NCBI GenBank assembly: GCA_947503575.1
Contig: CANNDZ010000001.1
Location: 1,116,001 to 1,180,000, forward strand
Length of the DNA: 64,000 nucleotides
From: an uncultured Kordiimonas sp.
GTDB lineage: Bacteria > Pseudomonadota > Alphaproteobacteria > Sphingomonadales > Kordiimonadaceae
Direction of reading: 5' to 3'
Below are positions 9,863 through 19,109 of the stretch, in pieces (within the stretch, counting starts at the first letter, position 1; each line of letters starts with the position of its first letter). Both the position numbers and the translations under genes were made by a program. The notes under the pieces are model-generated. The model saw nothing but the letters and a program-made list of their open reading frames with translations, had not been told where the DNA came from and ran no database searches.

Positions 9863-10500
9863 ATGACCAAGAATTTTCACTACTTTAAATTATCACCAGC
9901 GACTATTTGCCTCGTGGTGATAATGTATGTTCATTTTCCACTCTTATGCCGCAATGTTGAAGAACGTTTGTTCAAACGAGGCATAGATATTTGCCACGAG
10001 TCCATTCGTTTCTGATGAAACCACCTCGGGTCTATCTTTGCAAAAGAGACAAGGAAGCGTCGGCGGAAGCACCCAGCCCAATATTCAAACTGGCGGTGGC
10101 ACATCGTCGAAGTCTTTGTCAAAATCAAAGGTAAACTCACTGTTTGCGGTGTGCTGTAGATCATAAAGGCGAGGTGCTGGATGCAGTCGTCACCAAGCGC
10201 TGAAATAAACTTGTGGCCCTGAAAGTCCGGAAAAGTATCATGAAACGCTATGGACAACCGCAGGCTGTCGTCACAGATTGCCTCGGATCATACAGAGCGT
10301 CACGTAGAGCTCTGGATGCAAAACACCATAAAGAAGTGGGGTGATGAACAAGTTCCGAACGGGAAAGGGCTGCAGAATTTCACTTCAATCAAGTCCTAAA
10401 TCCAAAAACACTTCAATGGAGAACGTAAACGACATCGCTACAAAAAAATGTTGATCTGAAGCACTTCCAGAATTGCCGGAAGCTGCAGCTTAACATGTCA
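9863..10500 (+). pseudogene. IS6-family transposase remnant with several stops and frameshifts
   Basis: Fragments in successive frames match the IS6/IS26 layout in order. They are an N-terminal part (LLCRNVEERLFKRGIDICHE), then after a frameshift SNWRWHIVEVFVKIKGKL, which holds the first catalytic region (WHIVEVFVKIKG; the catalytic Asp of the usual DEVFVKI is replaced by Val). Next, in another frame, come VDHKGEVLDAVVTKR and YGQPQAVVTDCLGSY with the second Asp, then RERAAEFHFNQ and HFN near 10430. There are at least one in-frame TGA, three frameshifts and loss of the catalytic Asp, so it is dead. The right end is vague. Confidence 0.75.
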
Positions 10501-11311
10501 TTATTCTGGCGAGTTTTGAGACTGGTTAGCTTTGGCCTGACGGTATCTCAAGCAATGTCCTCAGGATTCCTTGCAGCTCAAGCTATCACTCGATACTCAA
10601 TATAAATTGCGAACAGGGTAGACTGAACTACATCTCGACACAACTTTCACTCCTAAAATCAAGCACCATGTGTAGAGAAACAAATATACATAAATGCAGC
10701 AAATGGTGAAACAAGAATTGAATGAAAGTCGTTAGTCATTAATACTAAACTATCTTGTTATTTTGTATGATGGCGAAAAACCGTTCGACAGTATCTGAAG
10801 GGATGACCCATGCGGACCATTATCTATGGATTGTTAGCTCTTGCGCCGCTTCCCTTTGCGAGCGCACGTCCAGCTTGGCAATGGCTTTGGGTTGTGGTAA
10901 TTAGTGCACTTAGTCATTATAATAATTATGATGGTGCCATGGGCACATAGGGTCACCGGCATTCGATGTCGTCACTAACAATCTGAGTTTTTTTATCCAA
11001 GAAACACCTCTAGGATGCAATGCAGTCCACATTACTACTCAATGCCGGACCTGTGCTTCTATTCTCTGGTTGCCCACTTCCTAATAATACCATGAATATT
11101 GTATTATACTTGGCACTTCTTTTCAAAGCCGCAGTTGGACAGGCAGTTTTTATTTGATTGCAGGAGCATATTGACTCTGTTTTCATAAATACAGTAATAG
11201 AACAAAAAAAGAACAAATAACAGATTTTATTAAGCGCCAAAATCATGACATTCACCAGTATACGGCAATCGGCTGAAAAACTTGTTCTCCCAGGCGATCT
11301 CCGGTAGCGAC
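10501..11311. other. AT-rich degenerate stretch with no convincing complete gene
   Basis: About 800 bases between the IS6 remnant and the ScfR-type regulator. One short open frame (10810-10950) is described separately. Other short frames show no family features. The stretch probably continues the decayed region that starts after the efflux operon. Confidence 0.5.
10810..10950 (+). pseudogene. Short hydrophobic ORF, possibly the N-terminal scrap of an O-antigen ligase-like membrane protein
   Basis: A 46-codon frame with an ATG preceded by AAGGGAT at good spacing. The sequence YGLLALAPLPFASARPAW followed by hydrophobic residues resembles the first membrane segment of O-antigen polymerase/ligase-like proteins, which often have a LAPLPFGSxRPW pattern. 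It ends after the first helix in a non-hydrophobic tail, so it is either a remnant or an unrelated small membrane peptide. The resemblance is weak and from memory. Confidence 0.25.
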
Positions 11312-12703
11312 TTAAGGATCCACCAGGCCAAACGGCGTTGATGGTCGCCTGTAATCGTCGGACAGGATTGAGCGGCCAATAGGTGGTTCAGCCCGCGCCA
11401 TACAGTCCGCGCGGTGACAAAGACGACATGTGATCCCGATTGGTGTTGTCTGCACAGCCGACGTGTCCGTGTCTTTTGTATAGACCAGTTTGTGGGCGTG
11501 CTGAGATGAACAGCATAAGGCAACCGCTCGCTCTATTTTAGGCCGTTTATACCCACCGCCTCCCGCAGTTACTGTTCGTACAATGGAGAAAAACCTCTCA
11601 CCGCCGGGCAATTCAACCCACTGTGTCAACACGCGGCGTGGGCTTTTAAAGGCACTGTGAAGCTCCCAGAGCGGACAGGACCCGCCGTGCCTGGCAAACG
11701 GAAAACCGGCACCATCCAGTCTTTTTGATACATTTCCTGCTGCATCTACTCTTATGAAGAAGAAAGGCACGCCTTCCTGCCCTGGCTTTTGCAGTGTTGT
11801 CAGCCGGTGTGCAACTTGTTCGAAACTGGCGCCAAACTGACGCCCCAATGCCTCTATGTCATACAGCCGATTTTTGGCAGCTTTTGCGAAAGCCTGATAC
11901 GGCATCATAATGGCTCCAGCAGTATAATTTGCAATGGCGCGACGTGTCAGCTTTTCCGCTGTATCGGTATCAAAGCTCGTGCCCGCCAGAACGTCTGATA
12001 TTACATCCGCCATTTCAAGATAGACAACTTGCAATGCAAGCTGAAAAGAGGCGCTGGCTTTGTCAAGCGACTCGTCCAGAACTATTTCTCTGCGGTGCAT
12101 ATCAAAGCGCCTCGTCAAGCCTACCATCACATCAGAGGGAAGATGGCGAACCCTTAGGCGCTGATCAGCGAAATATCTCTCATAACCTCCGGCTCTTTGT
12201 ATGTTCCTAGATAAATCCTCGGCCAGATTGTCAATTTCTGCAAAGTAGTTTTTGCGCGCCGTAAGGAACCGCCTGGCTTCGCCAACAGGATCTGAGCCTG
12301 TTATATCAGTGCCCCCTTGGTCGGCAAGTGCCAACTGGCCTTCTTGATAGGCTGTATAAAGGCGAAGCACGGCTTCGGCAGTCGCCGGAAATGTGCTGCC
12401 AAAATCCTGTATTTCCAGAGGAGAAAGATCAAGATCTTCAAACAAGGGGGCTTTGAAAACTGCGGCCATTTGCGCATCGAAATCGTTGCCAGAGCCCCGT
12501 GCTAAAGACGCAATATCAATGCGGTAAATTTCTGCAAGTTTAAGCAGCATGGCTGCTGTTACCGGGCGTTGGTTGCTTTCGATAAGGGCGATATAGGACG
12601 TTGAAACATCAAGGTCTTCAGCCATCATAACCTGTGTCAGGCCCAAGTCACGACGCATACGCCGTATTCTGGGGCCCATAAAGGTGCTACGCTTTTTTGC
12701 CAT
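11312..12703 (-). CDS. ScfR/RamB-type XRE transcriptional regulator (short-chain acyl / glyoxylate control)
   Basis: 463 residues, ATG preceded by AGAGGC. The N-terminus has an XRE helix-turn-helix (about residues 9-63; RMRRDLGLTQVMMAEDLDVS, then STSYIALIESNQRPV). A middle IrrE/M78-like region follows (about 165-300). The C-terminal domain has conserved cysteines (GITCRLCHRADCMARA), as in the family that includes RamB of Corynebacterium and PrpR of mycobacteria. Those regulators sense acyl-CoA or acetate status and control isocitrate lyase or the methylcitrate cycle. The gene is divergent from isocitrate lyase across a TTACAAA palindrome, which supports that role. Lack of the HExxH protease motif fits a regulator rather than an enzyme. 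Confidence 0.85.
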   Translation of the reverse strand: MAKKRSTFMGPRIRRMRRDLGLTQVMMAEDLDVSTSYIALIESNQRPVTAAMLLKLAEIYRIDIASLARGSGNDFDAQMAAVFKAPLFEDLDLSPLEIQDFGSTFPATAEAVLRLYTAYQEGQLALADQGGTDITGSDPVGEARRFLTARKNYFAEIDNLAEDLSRNIQRAGGYERYFADQRLRVRHLPSDVMVGLTRRFDMHRREIVLDESLDKASASFQLALQVVYLEMADVISDVLAGTSFDTDTAEKLTRRAIANYTAGAIMMPYQAFAKAAKNRLYDIEALGRQFGASFEQVAHRLTTLQKPGQEGVPFFFIRVDAAGNVSKRLDGAGFPFARHGGSCPLWELHSAFKSPRRVLTQWVELPGGERFFSIVRTVTAGGGGYKRPKIERAVALCCSSQHAHKLVYTKDTDTSAVQTTPIGITCRLCHRADCMARAEPPIGRSILSDDYRRPSTPFGLVDP

Positions 12704-12740
12704 TTTATGCCTCTAATTTACAACCCATATATTACATATT

Positions 12741-12777
12741 TTACAAAGTTACAAAATCATTTGTAATAATTTACAAG
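12741..12777. promoter_or_regulatory. Candidate operator: TTACAAA inverted repeat between regulator and isocitrate lyase
   Basis: A perfect palindrome TTACAAA-ATCA-TTTGTAA occupies 12749-12766. It is flanked by a further TTACAAA half-site at 12741-12747 and TTACAAG at 12771-12777. It lies just upstream of the ScfR-type regulator and about 120 bp before isocitrate lyase. RamB and PrpR bind sites containing TTTGCAAA-like cores, so a TTTGTAA/TTACAAA site is a plausible variant. Binding is inferred from position and symmetry. Confidence 0.6.
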
Positions 12778-12887
12778 TTCACTTTTTCGACAGTGCAAAA
12801 GCCGCAGCAAAAGCTTACCAGTCGCTCCAGAAACTAATCGGTGACCTTTTGAAAAGAGGGTGCTGGTTTTGAGTAGAGGAAAAATCG

Positions 12888-14525
12888 ATGCCCTATGACA
12901 CTATTTCTGGAAAAGCAGATGGAGCCAAAACTATGACCTATCAAGATGACATTAAAAATGTTCAAGACTTGATCAACGGTTACAACGGAACCTGGGACGG
13001 TATTGATGCTGAGGCCGTTGCACGGATGCGCGCTCAAAATCGTTTCCACACGGGCCTGGACATCGCGCGCTACACAGCCGGTATTATGCGGGCGGACATG
13101 GCGGCCTACGACGCAGACCCCGCGAACTACACCCAGTCACTGGGTTGCTGGCATGGCTTTATCGGTCAACAGAAGATGATTTCGATCAAGAAACACTTCG
13201 GGGATACAAAGGGTCGGTACTTGTATCTTTCCGGCTGGATGGTCGCTGCGCTGCGTTCTGAATTTGGTCCACTGCCTGACCAGTCCATGCATGAGAAAAC
13301 CTCTGTTCCAGCACTAATCGAAGAGCTTTATACTTTCCTCAAACAAGCTGATGCCCGTGAACTAGGCGGTCTCTTCCGTGACCTGGACGCCGCTCGCGAT
13401 GCGGGTAACGCAGCATTAGAGAAAGAAATTCAGGGTAAAATTGACAATTTCCAAACCCATGTTGTTCCGATCATTGCAGATATTGACGCTGGTTTTGGTA
13501 ACGCAGAAGCAACCTATCTGCTGGCAAAGAAAATGATTGAAGCTGGCGCCTGTGCACTCCAGATCGAAAACCAAGTGTCTGATGAAAAGCAGTGTGGCCA
13601 CCAGGACGGCAAAGTTACGGTGCCTCATGAAGACTTCCTCGCCAAGGTGCGCGCCTGCCGGTATGCCTTCCTTGAAATGGGTGTTGATGATGGTATCGTT
13701 GTTACTAGAACAGACAGTCTGGGTGCCGGTCTGACCAAGCAAATCGCTTTTTCCAAAGAGACGGGCGATATTGGCGATCAGTACAACAGCTTCCTGGACT
13801 GCGAAGAAGTAGAAGCCGGTGATTTGGCACCCAATGACGTTGTCATCAACCGCGATGGCAAGTTGATGCGCCCGAAACGGTTACCGTCTAACTTGTTCCA
13901 GTTCAAGCCGGGTAGCGGAGTGGACCGCTGCGTTCTTGATTGCATCACGTCTCTACAAAACGGTGCGGATTTGCTGTGGATCGAAACCGAAAAACCTCAT
14001 GTTGAGCAGATCGCGAGCATGGTTGATAGAATTCGCGACGTCGTTCCGGATGCAAAGCTGGTTTATAACAACTCACCGTCCTTCAACTGGACACTGAACT
14101 TCCGTCAGCAGGTATTTGACGCCTGGGAAGCCGAAGGCAAGGATGTATCCGCATATGACCGTGCCGACCTGATGAGTGTGGATTATGACGACAGTGACCT
14201 CGCGGTTGCCGCTGATGAAAAGATTCGCACTTTTCAGAAAGACGGTTCCAAGCGCGCAGGGATTTTCCATCACCTCATTACGCTGCCGACTTACCATACG
14301 GCTGCGCTTTCTACTGATAATCTGGCTAAGCGCTACTTCGGTGATGAAGCGATGCTGGGCTATGTTAAACAGGTTCAACGCGAAGAAATCCGCCAGGGTA
14401 TTGCCTGCGTGAAGCACCAGAATATGGCAGGGTCCGATATTGGTGACGATCACAAAGAATATTTTGCTGGTGAAGCTGCGCTGAAAGCATCTGGCAAAGA
14501 TAATACAATGAACCAATTCGGCTAA
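12888..14525 (+). CDS. aceA: Isocitrate lyase (long Pseudomonas-like type)
   Basis: Glyoxylate-shunt enzyme that cleaves isocitrate to succinate and glyoxylate, allowing growth on acetate, fatty acids and C2 units. 545 residues, matching the about 530-residue class rather than the 430-residue E. coli type. The catalytic cysteine lies in DEKQCGHQDGK, and the metal and substrate segments PIIADIDAGFGNAEATY and LWIETEKPH are intact. The ATG at 12888 has AGAGGA upstream. Homologues begin at the position of the ATG at 12933 (TYQDDIKNV), which also has a GGAG, so the true start may be 15 codons later. It is divergent from the ScfR-type regulator and followed by malate synthase. Confidence 0.95.
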   Translation: MPYDTISGKADGAKTMTYQDDIKNVQDLINGYNGTWDGIDAEAVARMRAQNRFHTGLDIARYTAGIMRADMAAYDADPANYTQSLGCWHGFIGQQKMISIKKHFGDTKGRYLYLSGWMVAALRSEFGPLPDQSMHEKTSVPALIEELYTFLKQADARELGGLFRDLDAARDAGNAALEKEIQGKIDNFQTHVVPIIADIDAGFGNAEATYLLAKKMIEAGACALQIENQVSDEKQCGHQDGKVTVPHEDFLAKVRACRYAFLEMGVDDGIVVTRTDSLGAGLTKQIAFSKETGDIGDQYNSFLDCEEVEAGDLAPNDVVINRDGKLMRPKRLPSNLFQFKPGSGVDRCVLDCITSLQNGADLLWIETEKPHVEQIASMVDRIRDVVPDAKLVYNNSPSFNWTLNFRQQVFDAWEAEGKDVSAYDRADLMSVDYDDSDLAVAADEKIRTFQKDGSKRAGIFHHLITLPTYHTAALSTDNLAKRYFGDEAMLGYVKQVQREEIRQGIACVKHQNMAGSDIGDDHKEYFAGEAALKASGKDNTMNQFG

Positions 14526-14547
14526 ATAGCTGTTGGTAACGATGCAA

Positions 14548-14581
14548 CTGCCGCTTTTTCCCGCTAGGGAGAGGGCGGCAG
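14548..14581 (+). terminator. Strong 15-bp hairpin between isocitrate lyase and malate synthase
   Basis: 14548-14562 and 14567-14581 pair over all 15 positions (12 Watson-Crick, 3 G-T) around a 4-base loop GCTA. It starts 22 bases after the isocitrate lyase stop. No T tract follows, so a simple intrinsic terminator is unlikely. It may block exonucleases and stabilise the upstream mRNA, or act as a partial terminator that lowers malate synthase expression. Confidence 0.6.
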
Positions 14582-14686
14582 AATGCGTAAAAGGCCTGTT
14601 GATTTGCAATAGTTGAGCTGGATACAGCTTTTTAAGTAAGATTAAGCAAGTGGCAACAAAGTGCTGCGCGCAAAAGGGTACGTCGA

Positions 14687-16879
14687 ATGAGTAATCGGAT
14701 TGAACACAGTGGCTTGTCTGTTGCGGCTGAAATGCATGAGTTTATTTGCAACGAGGCTCTGCCGGGTACCGGCATAGACAAGAAAATATTCTGGAAAGGT
14801 CTTGCGGACCTTGTTCAGACATTCGGTCCAGAAATAAAAAATGCCCTCGCCGCTCGTGAGGATTTACAGGCTCAAATTGACGCTTGGCACAAGGAAAAAC
14901 CAGGCTCGAATTACGACCAGGAGGACTATAAAGCGTTCCTCCGTAAGATTGGCTATCTGGTTGAGGAAGGCCCGGCTTTCAAAATTGAAACACAAAATGT
15001 GGACAAGGAAATTGCCAGCGTTGCAGGCCCGCAGCTTGTGGTCCCTGTGATGAATGCGCGTTTTGCGCTCAACGCAGCAAATGCCCGTTGGGGTAGTTTA
15101 TATGATGCCTACTACGGCACTGATGTAATTGCGGAAACGCCAGGACTGGAAAAAACGGCAGCTTACAACACAAAACGAGGCGCAGCCGTCGTGGAAAAGG
15201 CGGTAGAATTTCTGGATGACGCCGTTCCTTTAGAGAGTGTTAGCCATACTGATGTTGTGTCGTACGGCGTGCACGACGGAATCCTTACAGCAACTACTAA
15301 AGATGGCAATGTAATAGGATTGAAAGACGGTGATCAGTTTGTTGGGTATCAGGGTAGTGCAGATGTTCCGACTTCATTGCTGCTTCGTAATAATGGCCTG
15401 CATATCGAAATTCAGGTCGATCGCACCCACCCTGTCGGAGCAAGCTCCAGCGCCGGTGTGAAGGATGTGGTGCTTGAAGCAGCTGTATCGACCATCCAGG
15501 ACTGTGAAGATTCAGTGGCAGCAGTAGATGGTGCGGATAAAGCGGCTGCATACCGAAATTGGCTTGGCCTTATGAAAGGCGATCTAAGCGAAACATTCAC
15601 TAAAGGTGACAAGGAGCTGACGCGACGGTTGAGCAGTGACAGAGAATACAGTGCACCGGATGGCACTAGTTTTACGTTGCCCGGTCGCAGTTTGCTTTTG
15701 GTGCGCAACGTGGGTCACTTGATGACTACACCTGCGGTCCTGGACAAGCACGGCAACGAAATATCTGAAGGTTTGCTGGATGCATTGGTAACCAGCCTTT
15801 GTGCGCTTCATGACCTGAAAAAGAAGGGTCAGAACGCCAACAGTCGCACCGGCAGTATTTATATTGTTAAACCAAAAATGCATGGTCCGTCCGAGGTGGC
15901 CTTAACCAACGATATCATGGGCTATGTAGAGGATGTCCTTGGCCTCGAACGGTTTACCATCAAAGTCGGTGTGATGGACGAAGAACGGCGCACCACGGTA
16001 AACCTGAAAGAGTGCATCCGAGCCGTGAAGGAGCGATTGGTATTTATCAACACTGGCTTTCTGGACCGCACGGGCGATGAACTTCATACCAGTATGGAAG
16101 CCGATGCCTTTCTGCCTAAAGATGACATAAAGGGTGAACCTTGGATCGCGGCCTATGAAGACTGGAATGTGAACATCGGGCTGGAATGTGGTCTTCAGGG
16201 GGTTGCCCAAATCGGAAAAGGCATGTGGGCCATGCCAGATGAAATGGCAAAGATGATGGAACAGAAAATTGGCCATCCAATGGCCGGTGCCAGCTGCGCC
16301 TGGGTGCCATCACCAACGGCGGCCACATTGCATGCACAGCATTATCACTATGTCTCCGTTGCAGACCGCCAGCGCGAATTGGCGGCTTCTCCTCGCGCTA
16401 GCCTTGACGACATTCTGACCGTACCCCTTTTGAGAGGGCGTAATTTGTCAGGCGACGAAGTACAGCGGGAGCTTGATAACAATGCACAAGGCATTCTTGG
16501 TTATGTGGTGCGATGGATCGATCAGGGTATTGGCTGTTCGAAAGTACCAGACATAAAAGATGTTGGTCTGATGGAAGATCGTGCAACACTGCGTATTTCC
16601 AGCCAGCATGTTGCAAACTGGCTTCATCACGGCATTTGCACCAAAGAGCAGGTAACCGAATCATTGGAGCGGATGGCCGCAATTGTGGATACACAAAATG
16701 CAGGGGACCCCGCTTATCGGCCGATGGCACCGAATTTTGCAAACAGCATTGCCTTCCAGGCGGCAGCTGACCTGATTTTTAAAGGGCGGGTACAGCCGAG
16801 TGGCTATACAGAGCCTCTCCTTCACAAGCGCAGGTTGGAAGCCAAAGCGCGAATGAAGGCAGGTGCTCTTTCAACATAA
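14687..16879 (+). CDS. glcB: Malate synthase G
   Basis: Condenses glyoxylate with acetyl-CoA to give malate, the second step of the glyoxylate shunt. 730 residues, normal for the G isoform. Typical segments are visible: the N-terminal clasp, [32 protein letters not shown] with the glyoxylate-binding region, [19 protein letters not shown], and [13 protein letters not shown]. The catalytic Asp loop near [16 protein letters not shown] is present. The ATG follows AAGGG at suitable spacing. It lies 161 bp downstream of isocitrate lyase on the same strand, with the hairpin between them, and probably shares its control. Confidence 0.95.
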   Translation: MSNRIEHSGLSVAAEMHEFICNEALPGTGIDKKIFWKGLADLVQTFGPEIKNALAAREDLQAQIDAWHKEKPGSNYDQEDYKAFLRKIGYLVEEGPAFKIETQNVDKEIASVAGPQLVVPVMNARFALNAANARWGSLYDAYYGTDVIAETPGLEKTAAYNTKRGAAVVEKAVEFLDDAVPLESVSHTDVVSYGVHDGILTATTKDGNVIGLKDGDQFVGYQGSADVPTSLLLRNNGLHIEIQVDRTHPVGASSSAGVKDVVLEAAVSTIQDCEDSVAAVDGADKAAAYRNWLGLMKGDLSETFTKGDKELTRRLSSDREYSAPDGTSFTLPGRSLLLVRNVGHLMTTPAVLDKHGNEISEGLLDALVTSLCALHDLKKKGQNANSRTGSIYIVKPKMHGPSEVALTNDIMGYVEDVLGLERFTIKVGVMDEERRTTVNLKECIRAVKERLVFINTGFLDRTGDELHTSMEADAFLPKDDIKGEPWIAAYEDWNVNIGLECGLQGVAQIGKGMWAMPDEMAKMMEQKIGHPMAGASCAWVPSPTAATLHAQHYHYVSVADRQRELAASPRASLDDILTVPLLRGRNLSGDEVQRELDNNAQGILGYVVRWIDQGIGCSKVPDIKDVGLMEDRATLRISSQHVANWLHHGICTKEQVTESLERMAAIVDTQNAGDPAYRPMAPNFANSIAFQAAADLIFKGRVQPSGYTEPLLHKRRLEAKARMKAGALST

Positions 16880-17023
16880 AGTGCGTTTTAGGTCTGCTGA
16901 ACTTAAATAAGGTTAGTGTCCTACCAGAAAAACAGATGTTTTGGTTTTTTGCGAACGTGTAATGGTGTTTGATAACGATAATATTCTTGGTTTCAGGGTT
17001 TTAACCAGAATGACGGATCACTA

Positions 17024-17848
17024 ATGTCACCGAAGCGCGTCTATCCCCTGATTTTTACGGATCTTGATGGGACTTTACTGGATCATCACAGCTATTCCGC
17101 GAAACCAGCAGATATGCTTATCAAACAACTTATTGGTACATTGGTTGCTGATGTTGTGCCGATAACGAGCAAAACGCAGGCAGAGCTTCTTTGGCTTGAA
17201 AAAGAACTTCCATTTTCTGACTGTATCAAGATATCCGAAAATGGCTCGGTTATCCAAATACCTGCCGGGCATTTGCTACATGATCAAGGAATTCAAGCCC
17301 CCATTGTTCTGAGCGTGACGTATCAGTCGATTTTGGCTGCGCTAAAAGCATTGCCAAATCATCTGAGCCGTTCCATCCATGGTTTTTCCGGGATGACGGA
17401 AGCCGAGGTGGCCGTACACACAGGGTTGAGTTTGGGCGAAGCTCGGCGCGCCAAAGAACGGCAGGCAACAGAACCTTTCTTATGGTTCGGAACGGTGGAT
17501 GAACTGCATGAACTGCGGGAGTTGCTGGAGCAAGCGGGCATCCAGGTCCAGCAGGGCGGTCGATTTTACCATTTCACGGGTAAGGTAACAAAACTACAGG
17601 CGATGCGACATATCGCCGATGCATTCCAGCAACAAAAAAACGGCTGCAAGTATGTGACAATCGCACTAGGCGATGGGCCCAATGACATTGGGATGATTGA
17701 AGGTGCCGATTTCGGTGTGATTATTCCCAATGTAGACGGCACCAGTATTGAGTCCGATATATCGTCTGTAAGAACAGCAGATAAAGCTGGCCCGGGCGGC
17801 TGGGTATCTTCAGTAACGGCTATTCTCCGCGAATTGGGATTGCTTTAG
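17024..17848 (+). CDS. HAD phosphatase of the mannosyl/glucosyl-3-phosphoglycerate phosphatase family
   Basis: 274 residues. The HAD nucleophile motif FTDLDGTLLD lies at about residues 11-20, the Lys/Ser motif around PITSKTQAEL, and the C-terminal acidic motif GDGPNDIGMIEGADFG. This pattern, with ISENGSVI, identifies the MpgP family, which dephosphorylates hexosyl-3-phosphoglycerate to the compatible solute. The next gene is a GT81 synthase of glucosyl-3-phosphoglycerate, so the substrate here is most likely glucosyl- rather than mannosyl-3-phosphoglycerate. The two genes are 46 bp apart on one strand and probably form an operon. Confidence 0.85.
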   Translation: MSPKRVYPLIFTDLDGTLLDHHSYSAKPADMLIKQLIGTLVADVVPITSKTQAELLWLEKELPFSDCIKISENGSVIQIPAGHLLHDQGIQAPIVLSVTYQSILAALKALPNHLSRSIHGFSGMTEAEVAVHTGLSLGEARRAKERQATEPFLWFGTVDELHELRELLEQAGIQVQQGGRFYHFTGKVTKLQAMRHIADAFQQQKNGCKYVTIALGDGPNDIGMIEGADFGVIIPNVDGTSIESDISSVRTADKAGPGGWVSSVTAILRELGLL

Positions 17849-17894
17849 GTGTGAACACATTTAGACTGTCATCTGGTTAACCTGAGGCTCGCCC

Positions 17895-19109
17895 ATGACT
17901 GACTTTCATCAAAATGGCATCATTTCGACGCTCCATAACCTCACAGATAGGTCCCTGGAATCGCTGGAGGCTGATTTGATGAAATTTCGCTCAGCCAACC
18001 CGATGGCTCTTGTGCTGCCGTCATTGTTTTCTGAACTGGAAGGTCCAGCTCTGGAGCATATTGTCGATGAACTTTGCAAAGTTCCTTATCTTGACGACAT
18101 CATCATCGGTCTTGATAGGGCGGACAAAAGCCAGTTCGAATACGCCAAAAAGTATTTCGCCCGATTGCCGCAGCGTCACCATATTTTGTGGAACAGTGGT
18201 CCGCGTTTGACGGCTCTGGATGAAGAACTGAAAGAACACGGCCTTTCACCTGCTGAACCCGGAAAAGGCCGTAATGTTTGGTTCTGTTTTGGGTATTTTT
18301 TAGCTGCGACCAATGCCCAGATGGTTGGCCTGCATGATTGTGATATATTAACTTACGACCGTCACATGTTGGCCCGGCTTATGTACCCTGTTGCCAATCC
18401 AACTTTTCCCTATGTTTTTTCAAAAGGATATTACGCCAGAACCACTGAAGAAAAACTGAACGGGCGTGTTGTTCGCCTGCTTATTGGGCCGCTGTTGGCC
18501 GCGCTGCAAAAAGTATGCGAACCCAATGACTATATTACCTATCTGAACAGTTTTCGCTATGCTCTGGCAGGTGAGTTTGCCATGGGTCGTCAGGTGGTAA
18601 AAAACATCCGCATTCCCTCTGATTGGGGTTTGGAGGTTGGCGTACTGTCCGAGATTTGGCGCAATCAATCTACCAAAATGATTTGTCAGGTAGAGATTGC
18701 AGACAACTACGACCATAAACATCAGTCTGTCTCACACGATAATCCGACAAAAGGATTATCGAAGATGAGCATTGATATTACAAAATCGGTGTTTCGTAAG
18801 CTGGCTACCGACGGTCAGATATTCTCTCAGGGTACTTTCAGAACCCTTAAGGCGACCTACTTCCGGATCGCCCTTGACCGGATCGAAACATATCACAATG
18901 ACGCGGTGATGAATGGCCTGACCCTTGATCGGCACGAAGAAGAAACAACCGTTGAACTTTTTGCGCAAAATATCATGCAGGCTGGCGAAAGCTTTTTGGA
19001 ATCGCCAAATGAAACACCCTTTATGGCCAACTGGAACCGGATAACCAGTGCCGTACCTGATTTTACCAAACGCTTTACAGAAGCGGTGCAACTGGATAAT
19101 GCCGATTAG
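17895..19109 (+). CDS. gpgS: Glucosyl-3-phosphoglycerate synthase (GT81)
   Basis: 404 residues, ATG preceded by TGAGG. It is a cytoplasmic GT-A glycosyltransferase with the metal-binding region GLHDCDILTYD and the family-typical SKGYYART...LNGRVVRLLIGPLLAAL. It would join glucose from an NDP-glucose donor to 3-phosphoglycerate. The upstream phosphatase then releases glucosylglycerate, a solute made under salt stress or nitrogen limitation. Its stop codon overlaps by 3 bases the stop of the convergent GH13 gene, which would degrade the same solute. The donor nucleotide cannot be read from the sequence. Confidence 0.85.
   Translation: MTDFHQNGIISTLHNLTDRSLESLEADLMKFRSANPMALVLPSLFSELEGPALEHIVDELCKVPYLDDIIIGLDRADKSQFEYAKKYFARLPQRHHILWNSGPRLTALDEELKEHGLSPAEPGKGRNVWFCFGYFLAATNAQMVGLHDCDILTYDRHMLARLMYPVANPTFPYVFSKGYYARTTEEKLNGRVVRLLIGPLLAALQKVCEPNDYITYLNSFRYALAGEFAMGRQVVKNIRIPSDWGLEVGVLSEIWRNQSTKMICQVEIADNYDHKHQSVSHDNPTKGLSKMSIDITKSVFRKLATDGQIFSQGTFRTLKATYFRIALDRIETYHNDAVMNGLTLDRHEEETTVELFAQNIMQAGESFLESPNETPFMANWNRITSAVPDFTKRFTEAVQLDNAD

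Noticed and set aside
11010-11255. 81-codon minus-strand frame after the ScfR-type regulator
   Set aside because: Cys-rich and low-quality sequence in AT-rich decayed DNA, with no recognisable motif.
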